64,000 nucleotides of DNA, taken from the NCBI GenBank assembly GCA_947179155.2, contig OX359264.1, positions 62,564,202 to 62,628,201 of the forward strand, written 5' to 3'. This document shows positions 20,118 through 33,521 of this stretch, one piece after another; position 1 is the first letter of the stretch, and each line of letters begins with the position of its first letter. The DNA is from Hedera helix (Eukaryota; Streptophyta; Magnoliopsida; Apiales; Araliaceae). The translations under genes were made by a program, and so were the position numbers. The notes below the pieces were generated by a model. The model was not told the origin of the DNA. It made no database searches and was given only the letters and a program-made list of their open reading frames with translations.

Positions 20118-22277
20118 AGTTGGTATCAGAGCTGATAGGTTAAAAACCTTAGGTAAGAGTACCTTAGGCTATAATGATATTAGAAGACAAGTAAAATGAT
20201 AAAGGAATAAACTCAAGAAGAGTTTAAGTAATAAAAATGAATTTGGAAAATTCATATATAGAAGATTATCCAAAGGTGAATTTGAGAATATATAAGAGAA
20301 ATGAAAAGGGTCATGTTGTACCTAATTTGAAGAAGTGGTAGAAGATATCTTATAATAAGATTTTGAGAAGCGGAAAGAAAATGCTAACAAGGTCATGAAA
20401 TAATCTAGAGAGATGAAATCGTAATGAGTCAGATGTGTTAACATATAAATGGAAAGAATTCATATTCAGTTAAGAAAATTAGAGGTTTGTGGGTTTTTAA
20501 ATTGAGGACTCATAATAGTAGCTGAGTTGTACGATTCCTTGTATGAGTGGGGAATTTGTGCTTGGTTTCAGAACTGCTTAGCTTCCTATATTAATATAGT
20601 AGTTGAGTTGAACAGTTCTTTGTATGGGTAGGGGATTTCTTCTTGGTTTAATGACCGCTTAACTTCCTATATTGATTAGTGGCTGAGTTGACCAATTTCT
20701 TGTCTGGGCAGGAGATTGTGTTTGGTTTGACAACCACTTAGCTTCCTATAATGATAATCGATTTAAACCTAGTGTCGCGTTATTCGTTATATGTGTGTTG
20801 AGAATGTGATTCTTTTCTCATGTGTATAACGGATAGGTAGAGGATGTTAAGGTAGGTGCGTGTTCTTAAAACTCATACTTGTGGTAAGTTAGTGACTCAT
20901 AATCGTATAGTGGAACCCCTCAGCAAATGGACGATTTTGGTCTGACTAGGATAAGTTTTTCAATCCATATGATTGTGGCAAGTTCCTGAACTCCTAAAGT
21001 GTGGTAAGTTTGACGAACAGTGAGTATGGGTAGAGTTAAGTAGCAAGATTAAAGCTATACTAGATATAACTATTAAGCTGAAAAAGAATGCAGAGGAAAA
21101 ATTTGAGGTGTTTTGAGGTTTTAGGATATTCCAAATCTTTTAGCTATGCTAGACTTTGGAATTCTTAAAATCGTGCCAAAATTCGCACTTTTGTGCTTTT
21201 GAAAATGTCAAAATATGTTTTAGTAATCATTAATGCATTTACAGAGATGATAAACGATAGAGTCATCAATGCAGAGTAGCCTAGTGTTGGATGTATTTTT
21301 AAGCCCACTATGGTATGATGTAGTATGACAAAGTCATAAAATAATTTTCAGTATTTTGAAACATTTAAAGAAGAGTTTATGCTAATTGTTTCGGTTAGAC
21401 AAATTGATTTGAAAATATCAAAATGTATTTATGAAATCATCACACACCATTAAAGCCATGGTGTGGGGATGAAAAGGGCGGAATTCTCAACGTACTGTCA
21501 AGATGTGCGGTATCATGAAGTCATAAATTAATGACGGAATTCTCAACGTACTGTTAAGATGATGCGGTATCATGAAGTTCTATAAATGAATTTTAGTTAT
21601 TTTAACTAATCTAAAATGATTTTAGTTCGTAATATACGAACAGTTCAATGACGTGAGTCTATGCCATTTATTTTGACTGGACACTTTTGGTCAGAAATGG
21701 TTCAAGTTGTATTTCCAATCCAAATAATTCTGGTGCGGAATTTTGTAATAAGTCTGAGGTGAACAAGTGCAAAAATAAATATATTCTATCGACTAAAGCA
21801 GATATATTTTCGTCGGCATATAGCTCCGACTGGCGCCTAATGACTAAGACGTTATGCACGACGTATGGTACAATAGGTTGATCACCTAGCGTACGCCTAT
21901 AGAATATTTTCAGTCTTTGTGATTGATAAACATTATATTTATAAGTATTTACAGGGATAAATATTGTTTATTTGGAATTCAGTTGAATGACTGATAATTC
22001 CTTTCGTATGTTCACGGTCATTATGACCCCTCAGCATAGTATGAAAGTTTTAATGAATATTTTGATTTTCAATTTATTCTTTAATAAGATATTCATTTTC
22101 AATTTATTCTTCTGCAAGATATTCCATTGTTCTGGAATTATGAGTTTAGAAGTATGAACTTCCTGAAAAAGGGTGGTCATAGAATTTGATAAGTAAAGAG
22201 ATATCCTCAAAGATGAAAATTGGTAAAAATGAGTACGATGAAATTTCGGGGACGAAATTTTTATAAGAAATGGTAAA
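20118..22277 (+). mobile_element. LARD A internal region, non-coding, with tRNA-Met primer site and polypurine tract
   Basis: TGGTATCAGAGC at 20121-20132 is the usual plant primer site complementary to the initiator tRNA-Met 3' end. The body is only about 2.16 kb and has no gag or pol reading frame. It carries tandem-like motifs around 20510-20740 (three copies of a block like GAGTTG…TTCTTGT…GGGTAGGGGATT…CTTCCTATA, period about 85-100 bp). Just before the 3' LTR comes TTTCGGGGACGAAATTTTTATAAGAAATGG, the GGACGAAATTT signature that precedes the 3' LTR in plant Del/Tekay chromoviruses. The lineage is inferred from that signature and the primer site. Confidence 0.8.
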
Positions 22278-22936
22278 TGTAATATCCCAGATATTTACAA
22301 AATCTGTAGATGAGATTTTAACTAATAAATTAAAGGTTAAGGTTTAAAACTTAGAGTTGTAGAAGTGAGATGTGTACAAAATGGGTAAACATTTTTTTTT
22401 AACATAATTTATTTGTTAGAAAATAAATGTGAGAATATTTTAATGATGCATGTAGATAATTTATTAAGAAAATAAATTCAATTGAGAAGTGAAGGTGGTT
22501 ATATTAATATATATACTCCTAATGTGTGCTTATTAGCTCAATAAGAAGATGGGTAGATTAAATACTCAATTAAACTAATAATTTAATTAGTTTAAAATTT
22601 GAAGTAAGAAGAAAAGTCATAAAATATAATTAACTAGGTTAATTATATTAGTTAAGAGTTAAAGTTATAGAAAAACTAGAATGTTATCTAGAATGACAAT
22701 ATTATGGAGTTAATTAATTAAGTAATTAACTTAATTATTAACTTGTTGTATAGAGTCTATTAATGGATTTAAAACAAGCCCAATATGAGAATATTTGCTT
22801 GAAGGTGGGTAATTAAATAATAAGCCCAAATGTTATGTTGATTAATAGTCCAAGAGGTCATTAATATAAGTCCAATTAATTAATGTTGGCAAGTATTTTA
22901 TACAATGGAAGATGTGTGAGTTGTGTTGGGTAGCCC

Positions 22937-24608
22937 TGTTGACTTGGTCACACTCCGATCCTTGGTTTTGATGATAACCTTATTATGTTACTAAACCTGT
23001 GTTTTGAGTTGTGCAGAAACTTGAAAATAATGTTATTCAGCAAACTGTTTTTGAAACTGGTTTAAAGCTGCAAATGGAAAGTCTTGTGAAAGGTGTCTCT
23101 CTGATCTTAGGTTTTCATGTAAGATCTTGGCCATGACTTATATCTCAATTCAAAGCTCATTAGGTTGCATTTCATATTAATACCATTTTTAAAATCGAAA
23201 TATGTGTTACAGTTCTTTAAGTGGCAGATTTGGACATTCCATAAAATAAGATTAATTAGAATCTGTTTTGAAAAATTGTGCAACAAATTGTTCTTTCCTT
23301 GTTTGGAGAAATTAGATAAATACTTGATTGAGTTATGCAATTAAGGGTTTCCATAAATCTGTGATGTAACTGATTAACATTTTCGTGCTGGGAGAAAATC
23401 AAAGTCATTAATGTTTGATTGATTGATACTATTAAAGGATTCCATAAATATAATATCAGTTCAACAAACCTGGGGTTATTTATGTTAACAGTCTTATTGA
23501 AGGGCTGAATTTGTGGCTTTATATTTGTTGACCGTGACTGCTAGAATATTGTTTTTATTTTTGGTATGGAAATCTCCCTGGCATTACGGCATGCTGAGGT
23601 ATTAAAATTTGTTCCTTCCGAGATTTGGCTTCATATAATATATATTATAAATTTTCCTAACTGACGGGTTAAGTCAATTCTGAGCGTGATCTCCTTACTG
23701 GAAATATCTTTTTTAACAGTCACTCAAATCCTAAAAGAATGGGAAACTTTATGGACCTAACGGCTAGTTTTCTGTGTTTATATATCATGCCCAGCCGAAC
23801 CATATAGAGACACGACAAATATTATCAAAATCCCGAGTTCTAAAAAGACTAAGTTACTCAGCACAGAAAGTTCTCTTTCTCTCACATATTAAACTGTTTC
23901 ACTGCTGAAGAATACTCAAGCATTCTGTTTTCCCTTCCAGCCGTGAGTCATCTAAGAGTAACTTGGTGATATCTTATCTCTTGATCATTGCATTTAGATT
24001 TGAGCTTTGTGTTGTTATATATTTCATACATTGATCATAGTATTTTGTGTAATCACTTTCAAGATTGTACTAATCTATTTTCTGTTGAAAGGGTTTTCAC
24101 AATAAAGTTCCAAGATAGGTTAATAGCTTGGTGAGTAAAAGTACTCAAGTAAGTGCGTAGGTATGCACAAGGGAGCATAGGTGCTTGGGAGAAAGTGTCC
24201 TTAAAGTTTGGAACTGTTATTGTAAAAATGTGTTTTTGTAAGGCAATATTATATAATAAGAAGAAATCTCCAATATCAAGTTGATATTGGACGTGGAGTA
24301 GGCCATTAGAATAGAAGATAAGGGCCGAACCACGTAAAAATCATTGTGTTCATGTGAATGGTTATTTTCTGCAGTTATATACCCTGCTAGTGTACTTCAT
24401 CACATTTGGTTTCAAGCAAAAATAATCATATCTTTCAAATTCTATTTCCAGTGCAAATCAGTTTTCAAACCAGCAACTTGAAATCGGTTATTCAGCAGAT
24501 TAATTTACCTTCTGTTTTGATTAACACAAAAATTGGATATAGTTTTTACTCCACACTTATTCAACCCCCCCCCCCCCCCCCCTTCTAAGTGTGCCTATTT
24601 AAATTTCA
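22937..24608 (+). mobile_element. Solo LTR of a Copia-type element
   Basis: The 1672-bp insert begins TGTTGACTTGG and ends AAATTTCA. It is flanked by the 5-bp target duplication AGCCC (22932-22936 and 24609-24613), and the interrupted LARD LTR reads on without it. It has a TATA-like TTTATATATCATG (about 23777-23789). A C homopolymer (24565-24582) followed by TTCTAAG lies near its 3' end. There is no coding region, so it arose by LTR-LTR recombination. The Copia assignment is inferred from the TGTTGACT start and the similar arrangement at 3.9 kb. Confidence 0.85.
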
Positions 24609-26524
24609 AGCCCAAGTAATTAAATAAAGAGTTCAATGAAAATAAACTAGTAACCCAAACATTGAGTCCAAACTTAAAAGTCAAATGTTGGTCAATATGT
24701 TGAGAGAATAATTTCAGGAATTGTTAAGTGTAGAGAATTAACTAATATAGGGTTAGTTAAATAACCCTAGTTGGTAGACAAGAGGGAGGATTAACAAAAC
24801 ATTGGTTAATTGCTAGGTGAATAAATGTGAGGATGAGAATTAAGTATGGATAAGTTAATTGAGTAACCCAATGTGGTAAAATAATTTAAGGCAAGTCTAA
24901 TTGAATTATATTATAAGTCCAATTGATGTATTGATCTAGGTCAAATTAATTAACCTAGTAGTTCATGTAATTTACTTTAAACATTGATTTATGTAATAAT
25001 TAATCAAGCCCAATGCTTATTTTAATTACAAGTAACATGTGTTAGTTAATGTTAGCCCAATAGAATAATTAAAATTGAGCCAAAACAAATTAAATGATGA
25101 GCCCAATAGATTTAATTTTAAGGTCCAAAATGGAGCCCAATGTTCATGTATATGTCAATGTATATATATATTGGTGTATATATATATATATATATATATG
25201 AATACTTATATAATGATATAGGATATAAAAATAAAGCTAAATTGGTGTAATAAAATAGAAATCCCAAATTTTGGGGCCCACAAGGATGGAAAGGTTGCTT
25301 GTTGGTTGATTTTAGGTACAAAGTTGATTCAACAACTCCCCACTAACCCTAGTCAATCATATGATCATTCAAAATGTCTATCATGTGGTCATTACATGCT
25401 ATAGTAAGCATAATTAGCTCTTAATTTGACTATGTTAGTTGATTAGTAGGAGTTGATGGTGATTAAGGGAGTGTTATATATAGAGAAGAAGGAAGGAGCT
25501 AGCAAAGGCTAGTCATTTGCTAGCTAATTCAAGTGTTGTAGAGAGAGAAGCTCTAGAGAAAAATAAGAGCTACTTTGTGAGATTGATCACATACCATTGA
25601 AAAATACTAGAGAATATTTAATGAGGAGTCACAAGCCAAGATCATGTCAAGAAGAAGAAGAGCATCCATGTTTAAGAGGTTAAAAAGTGTTCTAAACCCT
25701 CTTTAGTTCATTTTTATAGTTTAGATATGATTTGAACGGTTAAAATGTATTTTTAACAGATCAAAAGTTATTTTGATGATCTAGAAGTCTAAAACTATGA
25801 TATATAGGTATATTCATGGTTTGATATAGTTAGTACATGTATTGGTATGTATGGTATGCAAATAAATAGAAGAAAATTCTATATTGTGTTACCGGTAAAA
25901 TCCTAGATGGTTCAATCTTAAATTTCTTTTCAAAACGTTTTCAAAAATATGATCGAACTATGAAATATTATAAAACAAGAAGTTAGGAAGATAACAACAC
26001 TAAGTTGGTGTCATTTGGATGTGTAGAGTTTATTTTATTCAAGTATGAACCATTAAAACCAAGGATTTGTGAAGTTAGTTTTCACTTTGTTCTTGTGAGC
26101 AGTTTTTAGTCCAGTTTTGTTTGAAATTTGGATTTGTGATATAAAGAGAAATTGTAATGGGAAAAATTCTGATAAGAGTGGACTCAAGAATCACCCTAAA
26201 ATATTTTTAAATAAAGAAGTTATGGCTATCGGAGCGACTGAGGGTCGGACAGTCCAAATTAGGGTTTTCTGAAAATTGGTCGAGCGCCTAGGCGCTTGAA
26301 ACCGCTGTCTCTGGGAGTAGATTTGGTCCAAGTCGGGTCGAGTCGGGTTGGGTTGATCCGGGTCGGAGTTTTTATGAAAATTTAAGTTGAAATACATGTA
26401 AAATGAATGTGTTTGAATACTAAACCAATATATTTAGAGTTTATTAGTAACTTAATGGTATCTAAGTTATAAAATAAGGACTAAAGTTAGCACAATTAAA
26501 AAGTTAACTATTGGTATTAATTGA

Positions 26525-27105
26525 AGTGTATTAAAATATTATTAAATGATCAATAATATTAGTATATGATTAAAATGTTATTAAATGATTAATAACATTA
26601 GTAAATGATGAAAATGTTATTACATAATTAATGACATTAGTAAATAATTAAAATATTACTAAATGGTTAACAATATTAATAAGTGATTAAAATATTATTA
26701 AATGGTTAATAATATTAAGAAGTGATTAAAATATTATTAAATGGTTAATAATATTAATAAGAGATTAAAATATTATTAAATGGTAAATAATATTAATAAG
26801 TGATAAAAATATTATTAAATAATTAATAATATTAATACATGATTAAAATATTATTAAATAGTTAATAATATTAGTAAGAGATTAAAATATTATTAAATAA
26901 TTAATAATATTAATCAGTGATTAAAATATTATTAAATGGTTAATAATATTAGTAAGAGATTAAAATATTATTAAATAATTAATAATATTAATAAGTAATT
27001 AAAATATTATTAAATAGTTAATAACATTAATATGTGATTAAAATATTATTAAATGATTAATAATATTAATAAGTTATTAAAATATTATTAAATGGTTAAT
27101 AATAT
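26525..27105 (+). repeat. AT-rich minisatellite in the LARD A 3' LTR
   Basis: Same roughly 39-bp unit as at 18427-18976, about 14-15 copies, in the matching position of the 3' LTR. Individual units differ between the two LTRs, so the array has diverged since insertion. Confidence 0.9.
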
Positions 27106-27808
27106 TTGAAGGTAATTGTATATTATCAAAGGTAAATAATATTTTGAGTTATTTGGTACATTATTAAATGTCCAAATCATTAAGTTATGTTAAAGAAGAA
27201 AGTTTAATTGAATTAAACTAATATAAGTAGTCTGTTTGTGACTAATTTAGACAACTTAATAAAAGTGGATTGTACAATGAACGTGTAGTGAAGGCATAAG
27301 TTGGTTAAGTGTACCCGACATGTCCAACTAGGTTTGGGCTAGGGTTTTTGTCTAAAACAGAAAGGTTCATTTGTCGGACAACTAAAAAATTAATAATTTG
27401 AAGTTAAGGTCTTAAGTTAAGACTAATTAATTGTCATTGTGACTAATGATGATGTCAATTTCATATATAAATTGTAGGTTGAACGAAAGACGCAAAATAA
27501 GCGTAAACAGTAGAAGCGAACCAGACAAGTTTTTCAGAACTTGCTCCTATGTGCATTGTTATGCTATACTATGATGTTAAATTAGTAATATGAAGATATA
27601 TTAATGATATTTGTGATATGTGAACAACATGAGATATTGTTACATGTGAAATACGTACCATTATGAAGCATGAATTGCTAGATACTAGTTATTTAATGTA
27701 TGTGATGCATGAAAAGTATGAAACATTCATAAAATGAAAAGTATGAAATGCATGATGTAATAATAAAATGAAGAGCATGTATATATGTGAAGCATGTAAT
27801 GTGTCACG

Positions 27809-28529
27809 TGTAACTGTTAAACTTGTTGAGCCGTCGTGCTCACTCTTGCTTAAAACCAATATTTTCAGATAGTGCAAGTTATTCGAAGTTTTCGATAAAG
27901 ATCAAGAAACAGGAATGCATATTACATTCACTGAAGGTCTAAATGTCTATTGTAGATATCAGTCTGAATTAGACAGGTAAAATAATTGTGTAGTATAAGA
28001 ATTGGTTGGTATGTAATATGAGTGTCAAATACTCAAATTGATTGTAATAGAATGTCGTATCATGTATGATATTGAGATATACTAGGAATGTATAAAGATT
28101 GCGATTCTGGAATAGAAAGAGATGTTGTAAAATTGTAAATAAATGATTATTTAGCAATTATAATATTGTTGTAATTCATGAACAATAAGGAAAAGATAGT
28201 ACTAGTGTTAAATCGGATTCGAGGGACCCAAATTCGGGGTCGTCACAAGTTGGTATCAGAGCTGATAGGTTAAAAACCTTAGGTAAGAGTACCTTAGGCT
28301 ATAATGATATTAGAAGACAAGTAAAATGATAAAGGAATAAACTCAAGAAGAGTTTAAGTAATAAAAATGAATTTGGAAAATTCATATATAGAAGATTATC
28401 CAAAGGTGAATTTGAGAATATATAAGAGAAATGAAAAGGGTCATGTTGTACCTAATTTGAAGAAGTGGTAGAAGATATCTTATAATAAGATTTTGAGAAG
28501 CGGAAAGAAAATGCTAACAAGGTCATGAA
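27809..28529 (+). repeat. Tract apparently identical to 19679-20399: LTR end + primer site + internal start
   Basis: Over about 721 bp this matches 19679-20399 at a constant offset of 8130, and I saw no difference when reading the two side by side. It includes the LTR end (28247), a second TGGTATCAGAGC (28251-28262) and 280 bp of internal sequence. Flanking LTR sequence differs by several percent. At 28529 the sequence jumps from internal (…GGTCATGAA) back to LTR (GTTTTCAATAAAAATC), sharing GAA at the junction. Confidence 0.85.
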
Positions 28530-28896
28530 GTTTTCAATAAAAATCAAGAAACAGGAATGCATATTACATTCACTAAAGGTCTAAATGTTTATTGTAGATA
28601 TCAGTCCGAATTAGATAGGTAAAATAATTGTGTAGTATAAGAATTGGTTGGTATGTAATATGAGTGTTAAATACTCAAATTGATTGTAATAGAATGTCGT
28701 ATCATGTATGATATTGAGACATACTAGGAATGTATAAAGATTGCGATTCTGGAATAGAAAGATATGTTGTAAAATTGTAAATAAATGATTATTTAGCAAT
28801 TATAATATTGTTGTAATTCATGAACAATAAAGAAAATGTAGTACTAGTGTTGAATCAGATTCGAGGTTCGAGGGATCCGAATTCGGGGTCGTCACA

Positions 28897-29126
28897 ATTT
28901 CACACACTATTTGGGCTGTACTTGTGGTCAAGGGAGTATAATCCTTATTCTCCATTCTCATTCTATGGCCGATCTCCTTTTAGACCTTTTCGGCCATCGC
29001 CATTTCTGGTAGAATCTTTCTTTGCTTTATCTCTTCGGCCATAATATTTTTTCTCGGCATTATCGCCTCTAGAGTCTCTCCTATAATGATTATTATCATC
29101 ATATCTCGAAGTTCCCCTAAGATTGG
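28897..29126 (-). pseudogene. Tat gag, C-terminal fragment (inner element)
   Basis: The minus strand encodes an Arg/Lys/Asp-rich stretch (RYDDNNHYRRDSRGD, then KKYYGRRDKAKKD) and then YSPL-type residues. This basic linker follows the gag domain in Tat elements. It continues in frame with the gag fragment that ends at 40972, once the LTR insertion at 29127-40966 and one ATTGG copy are ignored. On its other side it meets the LARD A 3' LTR end. The sequence between it and the protease at 16336 is lost. Confidence 0.7.
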
Positions 29127-30453
29127 TGTTTGCCTAATTTTAAATAGGAATTAACACGCAAATATACGCGGCCCACAAGTAATATAATGATTAAGTCAAA
29201 TGTCGAACCCACAGAAAATTAAAAATAATTAATACCAAATACTAATTGTTAACCAAATTAATCTACTTAAATAAACGCAATTAAATTATAAAATAAATTA
29301 ATTAAAATTACAAATTTAATTAAACTAAGTAAAATGATTAAATCAGATTAAAAATACTTAAGATTGTAATTTTCTCTAATGTTTTATTTAAATCTCTTCA
29401 CTTTCTTATTAATTAATTAATTATATTGAATTTTACTTAACTATTTATTAACCTTCTTCAATAATTAATAAAAGACATATTTCAGCTATATTGCTATGTT
29501 CATGCAAAACACTAAAAATAAATTCATTAAGTATAAACTCCTAATAAAGTTGCATGTGGAATATAGATATATTCATCCTATACACTATCATGCAATTCCT
29601 CCTAAAAATAATTAACAAATTCACGTGTTATCATATCTGAATCTAAACCTATAATTCACTTTTGATTTTATATAGATTATCTCATTAATAATTACGCAAA
29701 TAATTATACATGAACACACAAAATATAATAAATAATTGATATATAATCATCAATAATTAAAATAATAATAATTAAACTACACATTGAGTTCAATTGCAAT
29801 CTCAATAATAAATTAGTGCATAACTGAAAAAGAAATCAATTTAATAAAATAATCCATTAAATCCAAATTACAAAAATAAAAGAAAGAGTTTAGAGAATAA
29901 ATCTAATATTTAGCGCGATATCTGAAACTCTGTCTTTAATCCGTGTAATTATTCCGCATTAAAATCTTTTTCAAATTCGATTTAATATTAGTGCTAATTT
30001 ATTCTAAAACTACTCTTATTTTATTCTACTTTAATCTATGTTAATAATCTCCTATTCTATGTTAATATATAATAATATGTCTATCATAATGTATTTATAA
30101 GTGTACAATAAAAATCCTAAGCAAAAGTGAAAAAAAATATCCAATTCGAAATCAAATTTATGCTTTAAATCCGAAAAATCCGTTTCTGTTGCAAAAGCCG
30201 CCAGCCAAACAGGCCCTAACTAACGCGCTTGCCAGCTGGCTTCCATTGAGCCACCCGTGCATGGCGTGCGTCATATATTATCCTGGCCGCCAAAAACGAT
30301 GGCGTTTCGTGTTGGCAGCCCCTTATTAAACCTCTCGCGCATCGCGCGGAGGCCTTCAATTCCTTCCCATACGCCAAACGGCGTCACTTTACACCATGTG
30401 ATAATTGACTTGCGCCCATGGCTCCTAAGCCTTCTTGCTCATTAATTACGAAA

Positions 30454-30458
30454 TTGTC
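30454..30458. repeat. Target-site duplication TTGTC (left)
   Basis: TTGTC immediately precedes the array and recurs at 40738-40742 immediately after it. The whole three-LTR array therefore sits at one insertion site. Confidence 0.85.
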
Positions 30459-32141
30459 TGGTGTGATGTCGCAAGCACCCAAAAATAAAATCTTACTTTG
30501 GAAAAATAAATATGTAGTAGTGTAAGTAAGAGTCGAACCCACAGAGAATGATTAATTTAATTTTATATTTTTGCAAATAAAAATAGGGGGGTTTTTAATT
30601 AAAGAAATAATTTAAATAAAAATAACTAAAATAAATATGCAAGTAATTTAATGAAATAAATGAGAAGAAAAAGCCTTGGTTTAAGTCAATATCCACCATC
30701 AAGAATTTACAACTGATCACTGATGCAAGAATAAATCAATTCATATTTTAAATATTCAACGTGGAACAATTACTCCCATTCGAATAATTTTCCTATCTCT
30801 CCTTAATTTTAGTTAAGCAGAAACAAGCGATCTAAATAACCCTTACTACTAAATAATCTCAGACAAGCGCTAAAGATTTAACCTAGTAGCAGCATAAAGA
30901 AATAGAGAGATCGTTGAACTAAACAACACAATCCAAGCGTCTGCATTTAATCTAGATGAATATTTTTCCTAAGATAAAATAATATTTTGATAAGCAAAAT
31001 AATTATTAACCTTAGTTGCTTCGCAAATTAAAGTGACCAAACAATTACGGATTTGATATTTAATTTAGCAGTAGATTTCAACGAATAATAAACTAGTATG
31101 CATCCTAGCAATTAAACGAATTAATCATAAAATTAAACACAGAATAATATTCAATACTCAAAATATAAATTGAACAATTAAAATAAATTAGATCTCACAG
31201 TGTATAAATCTTGACGGCTTCAATCACTTAAACCAAGAAAAATAAACTAACTACTCATAATAATAAAGAACACTAAATAATAGAAGAGAGAATTTTATTC
31301 TAAGAAAAGTTGTCTCTTACAATGTGTATCAAACCCTCTATTTATAGGCTCCAAAATCCTCCTAAACCTAGTAGGATTTACAAATAAAAATAAAAGAAAA
31401 AGAAAATAATTATTTTCCTAACCCTAATTGGAAGTCTAAATAAAATATTAAAAATAAAATAAAGAATTATTGCTTCCTTTTCCAAATTAAAATCGGATTT
31501 TTATTCTACTGATTTGTTACATTGCAGTGTAGAAAATCCAAAATAAGGAAGGAAAAGGAAGAAAGCTGTCAATCACGCGTCAGCCACGTACGCAGGAGAG
31601 AGAAAAACAGACAGCCGCCAGCCGCCAGCCGCTTTTTTTCTTTTTAACCGTTGGCGCGTGTCAGGCACGCGCCCGTTCCAAATTACATAGCCGCGCATTG
31701 CGCGGTCCCTGCTGCTCCACTAATTCACGAAACGACGTCGTCTTAGATGACGCCTTAATCAATGCGCGCGCATGGCGCGGAGTTGCCTGATTCAGTTATT
31801 ACGATTTTGCCACTGAGCAGTTTATTTACCATTTTGCCATCCAAGCTTTAATAAATTCCTACAAAATAAAATAAAAACATTAAAAATAATATAAAATTAC
31901 TAAAAATAATAAAAACACATAATAATAAATAAAACACCTAAAACACTAAAAATAAATAAAAACACATAAATAAAAATAAATATAAAAATAATATAAAATT
32001 ACCTAAATTAAAATAAATTAACTAAAACCCTATAAAACCTATTAAAATCAAAATAAGCTAAATAATTAAACATTTAAGCACACAATAAATATAAAAACTA
32101 AGTATTAGGGAATAAAAATATTGTATAATTTAACTCTATCA
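30459..32141 (-). mobile_element. TR-GAG array, LTR copy 1 (3' LTR on the minus strand)
   Basis: The 1683-bp LTR reads TGATAGAGTT…CATCACACCA on the minus strand. TATA box GCCTATAAATAGAGGG is on the minus strand (about 31334-31349). It contains three GC-rich palindromic blocks (near 31650, 31690 and 31762). It appears identical to the LTRs at 34757-36439 and 39055-40737. Confidence 0.9.
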
Positions 32142-32597
32142 AATACCCCCACACTTAGCTTTTTGCTCGTCCTCGGGCAAAACAAAAATAAAAAATATAA
32201 AAATAAAACTAATAAGCAAAAAACTTACTCGAGCCATAGATCAATATAAATTTCAACATCAGCCTCAAAGATTTTTTAAATGACAACTCAAAGAAAATTT
32301 CAAAACCATGCAAAATCTAGAATTTCAACATATTTATCAATTCTACTTTACTCAAGATCTTTTGTGTGTGTGTGAATCCAAATGTATCAAACTAATTAAA
32401 ATTCAGATAAGCTTCGGTTATTAATTACCTTATAAAAGACATACAACAAAACTCAATATACTTCTTTTTCACATCACTTTCAGTTAATACAGACAAATAA
32501 TAAATCAGAAGATCAAAAGGTTTTTAATTAATGAAGCACACTAGGATTATCAATATCAATTTTTTCACATATTTTTTTTCATTTTTTTTTTTTAATG

Positions 32598-32750
32598 GGT
32601 GCATTTTATGCTCCATCCCATTTTTTCTTTTCTTTTTTTTTTCTTTTCACGGTGAGTGCATTTTATGCTCCATCTCACCAACGAGTGCGTTTTACGCTCC
32701 ATCTCGCGTTTTCATGTGTTTATGAGTGAGTGCGTTTTACGCTCCATCTC
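32598..32750 (-). repeat. Four copies of a 23-bp motif in body 1
   Basis: GAGTGC(A/G)TTTTA(T/C)GCTCCATCTC occurs at about 32598, 32655, 32682 and 32727 on the plus strand. The A/G and T/C changes co-vary (ATTTTAT or GTTTTAC). The same four are at about 36896-37048 in body 2. The role is unknown. Confidence 0.8.
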
Positions 32751-33521
32751 AACCCACCACAAGATTTTTTTCCTTCAATAATAATCCTAAAAAAAAAAAA
32801 TTACCTAAATCATCTCCTCCAAATTATATTTTACCTAATATTTCACTTCAAATAATGATCAAATAAGATATAGAGTTCAAAAATATCTTTCATAAGCATT
32901 TAACCATATAAACTTTCTCTAAATTAAAGCTGGCTCAAACAAATGGATATAAGTGCATAAAAATTTAAAAGATCTTAAACAAAGTAATAATCAATAAAAA
33001 GTCAAAAATTCAAACTAAGCAAAAATTTATCATTTTTTCAAGAGTTATTAAAATAAAAATCAAAATTTTATCATTGGCTAAAAATTAAAATTCAATTAAC
33101 TCATTGCTCAAGTGACACATCCTAAAAATAAAATAAAAAAACTACCCCATTTTCGTAGGAAACACGGTTACACTTAGCATGTGCAACAAGCCTTTAAACC
33201 CCAAGGTTATCCCAAGTGGACGAGTTTTGTCTCGTGAGGGTTTGCAGTGAATTTACCCACAAAATTCAAATTTTCAAAATTTTTAAAATTCCCTAAAATT
33301 TTCAAAATATGACATAAAAATAACAAAAATAATAACAAAAATCATAAATCCCTTCCCCCACACTTAAAATTTACATTGTCCCCAATGTAAAATAAATGCA
33401 AAGAAAAAGGCACAAATAACTATAAAAAGAAAAAGGAAAAGAAATGCAAATCTGTTTTCTTGGGTTGCCTCCCAAGCAGCGCCTTTGTTTATCGTCATTG
33501 GCTCGACAGCAGGCCAAAGTA

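Larger units (their letters stand above)
22278..28896 (+). mobile_element. LARD A 3' LTR, with a solo Copia LTR and a recombined 3' end
   Basis: It starts TGTAATATCCCAG (22278) and ends GGGGTCGTCACA (28896). It is interrupted by a Copia solo LTR at 22937-24608. A TATA box lies near 25470 and an AT-rich array at 26525-27105. At 28247 a first copy of the LTR end is followed by primer site and internal sequence up to 28529. The LTR then resumes and ends a second time at 28896. It is flanked on the right by Tat gag sequence at 28897. Confidence 0.8.
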
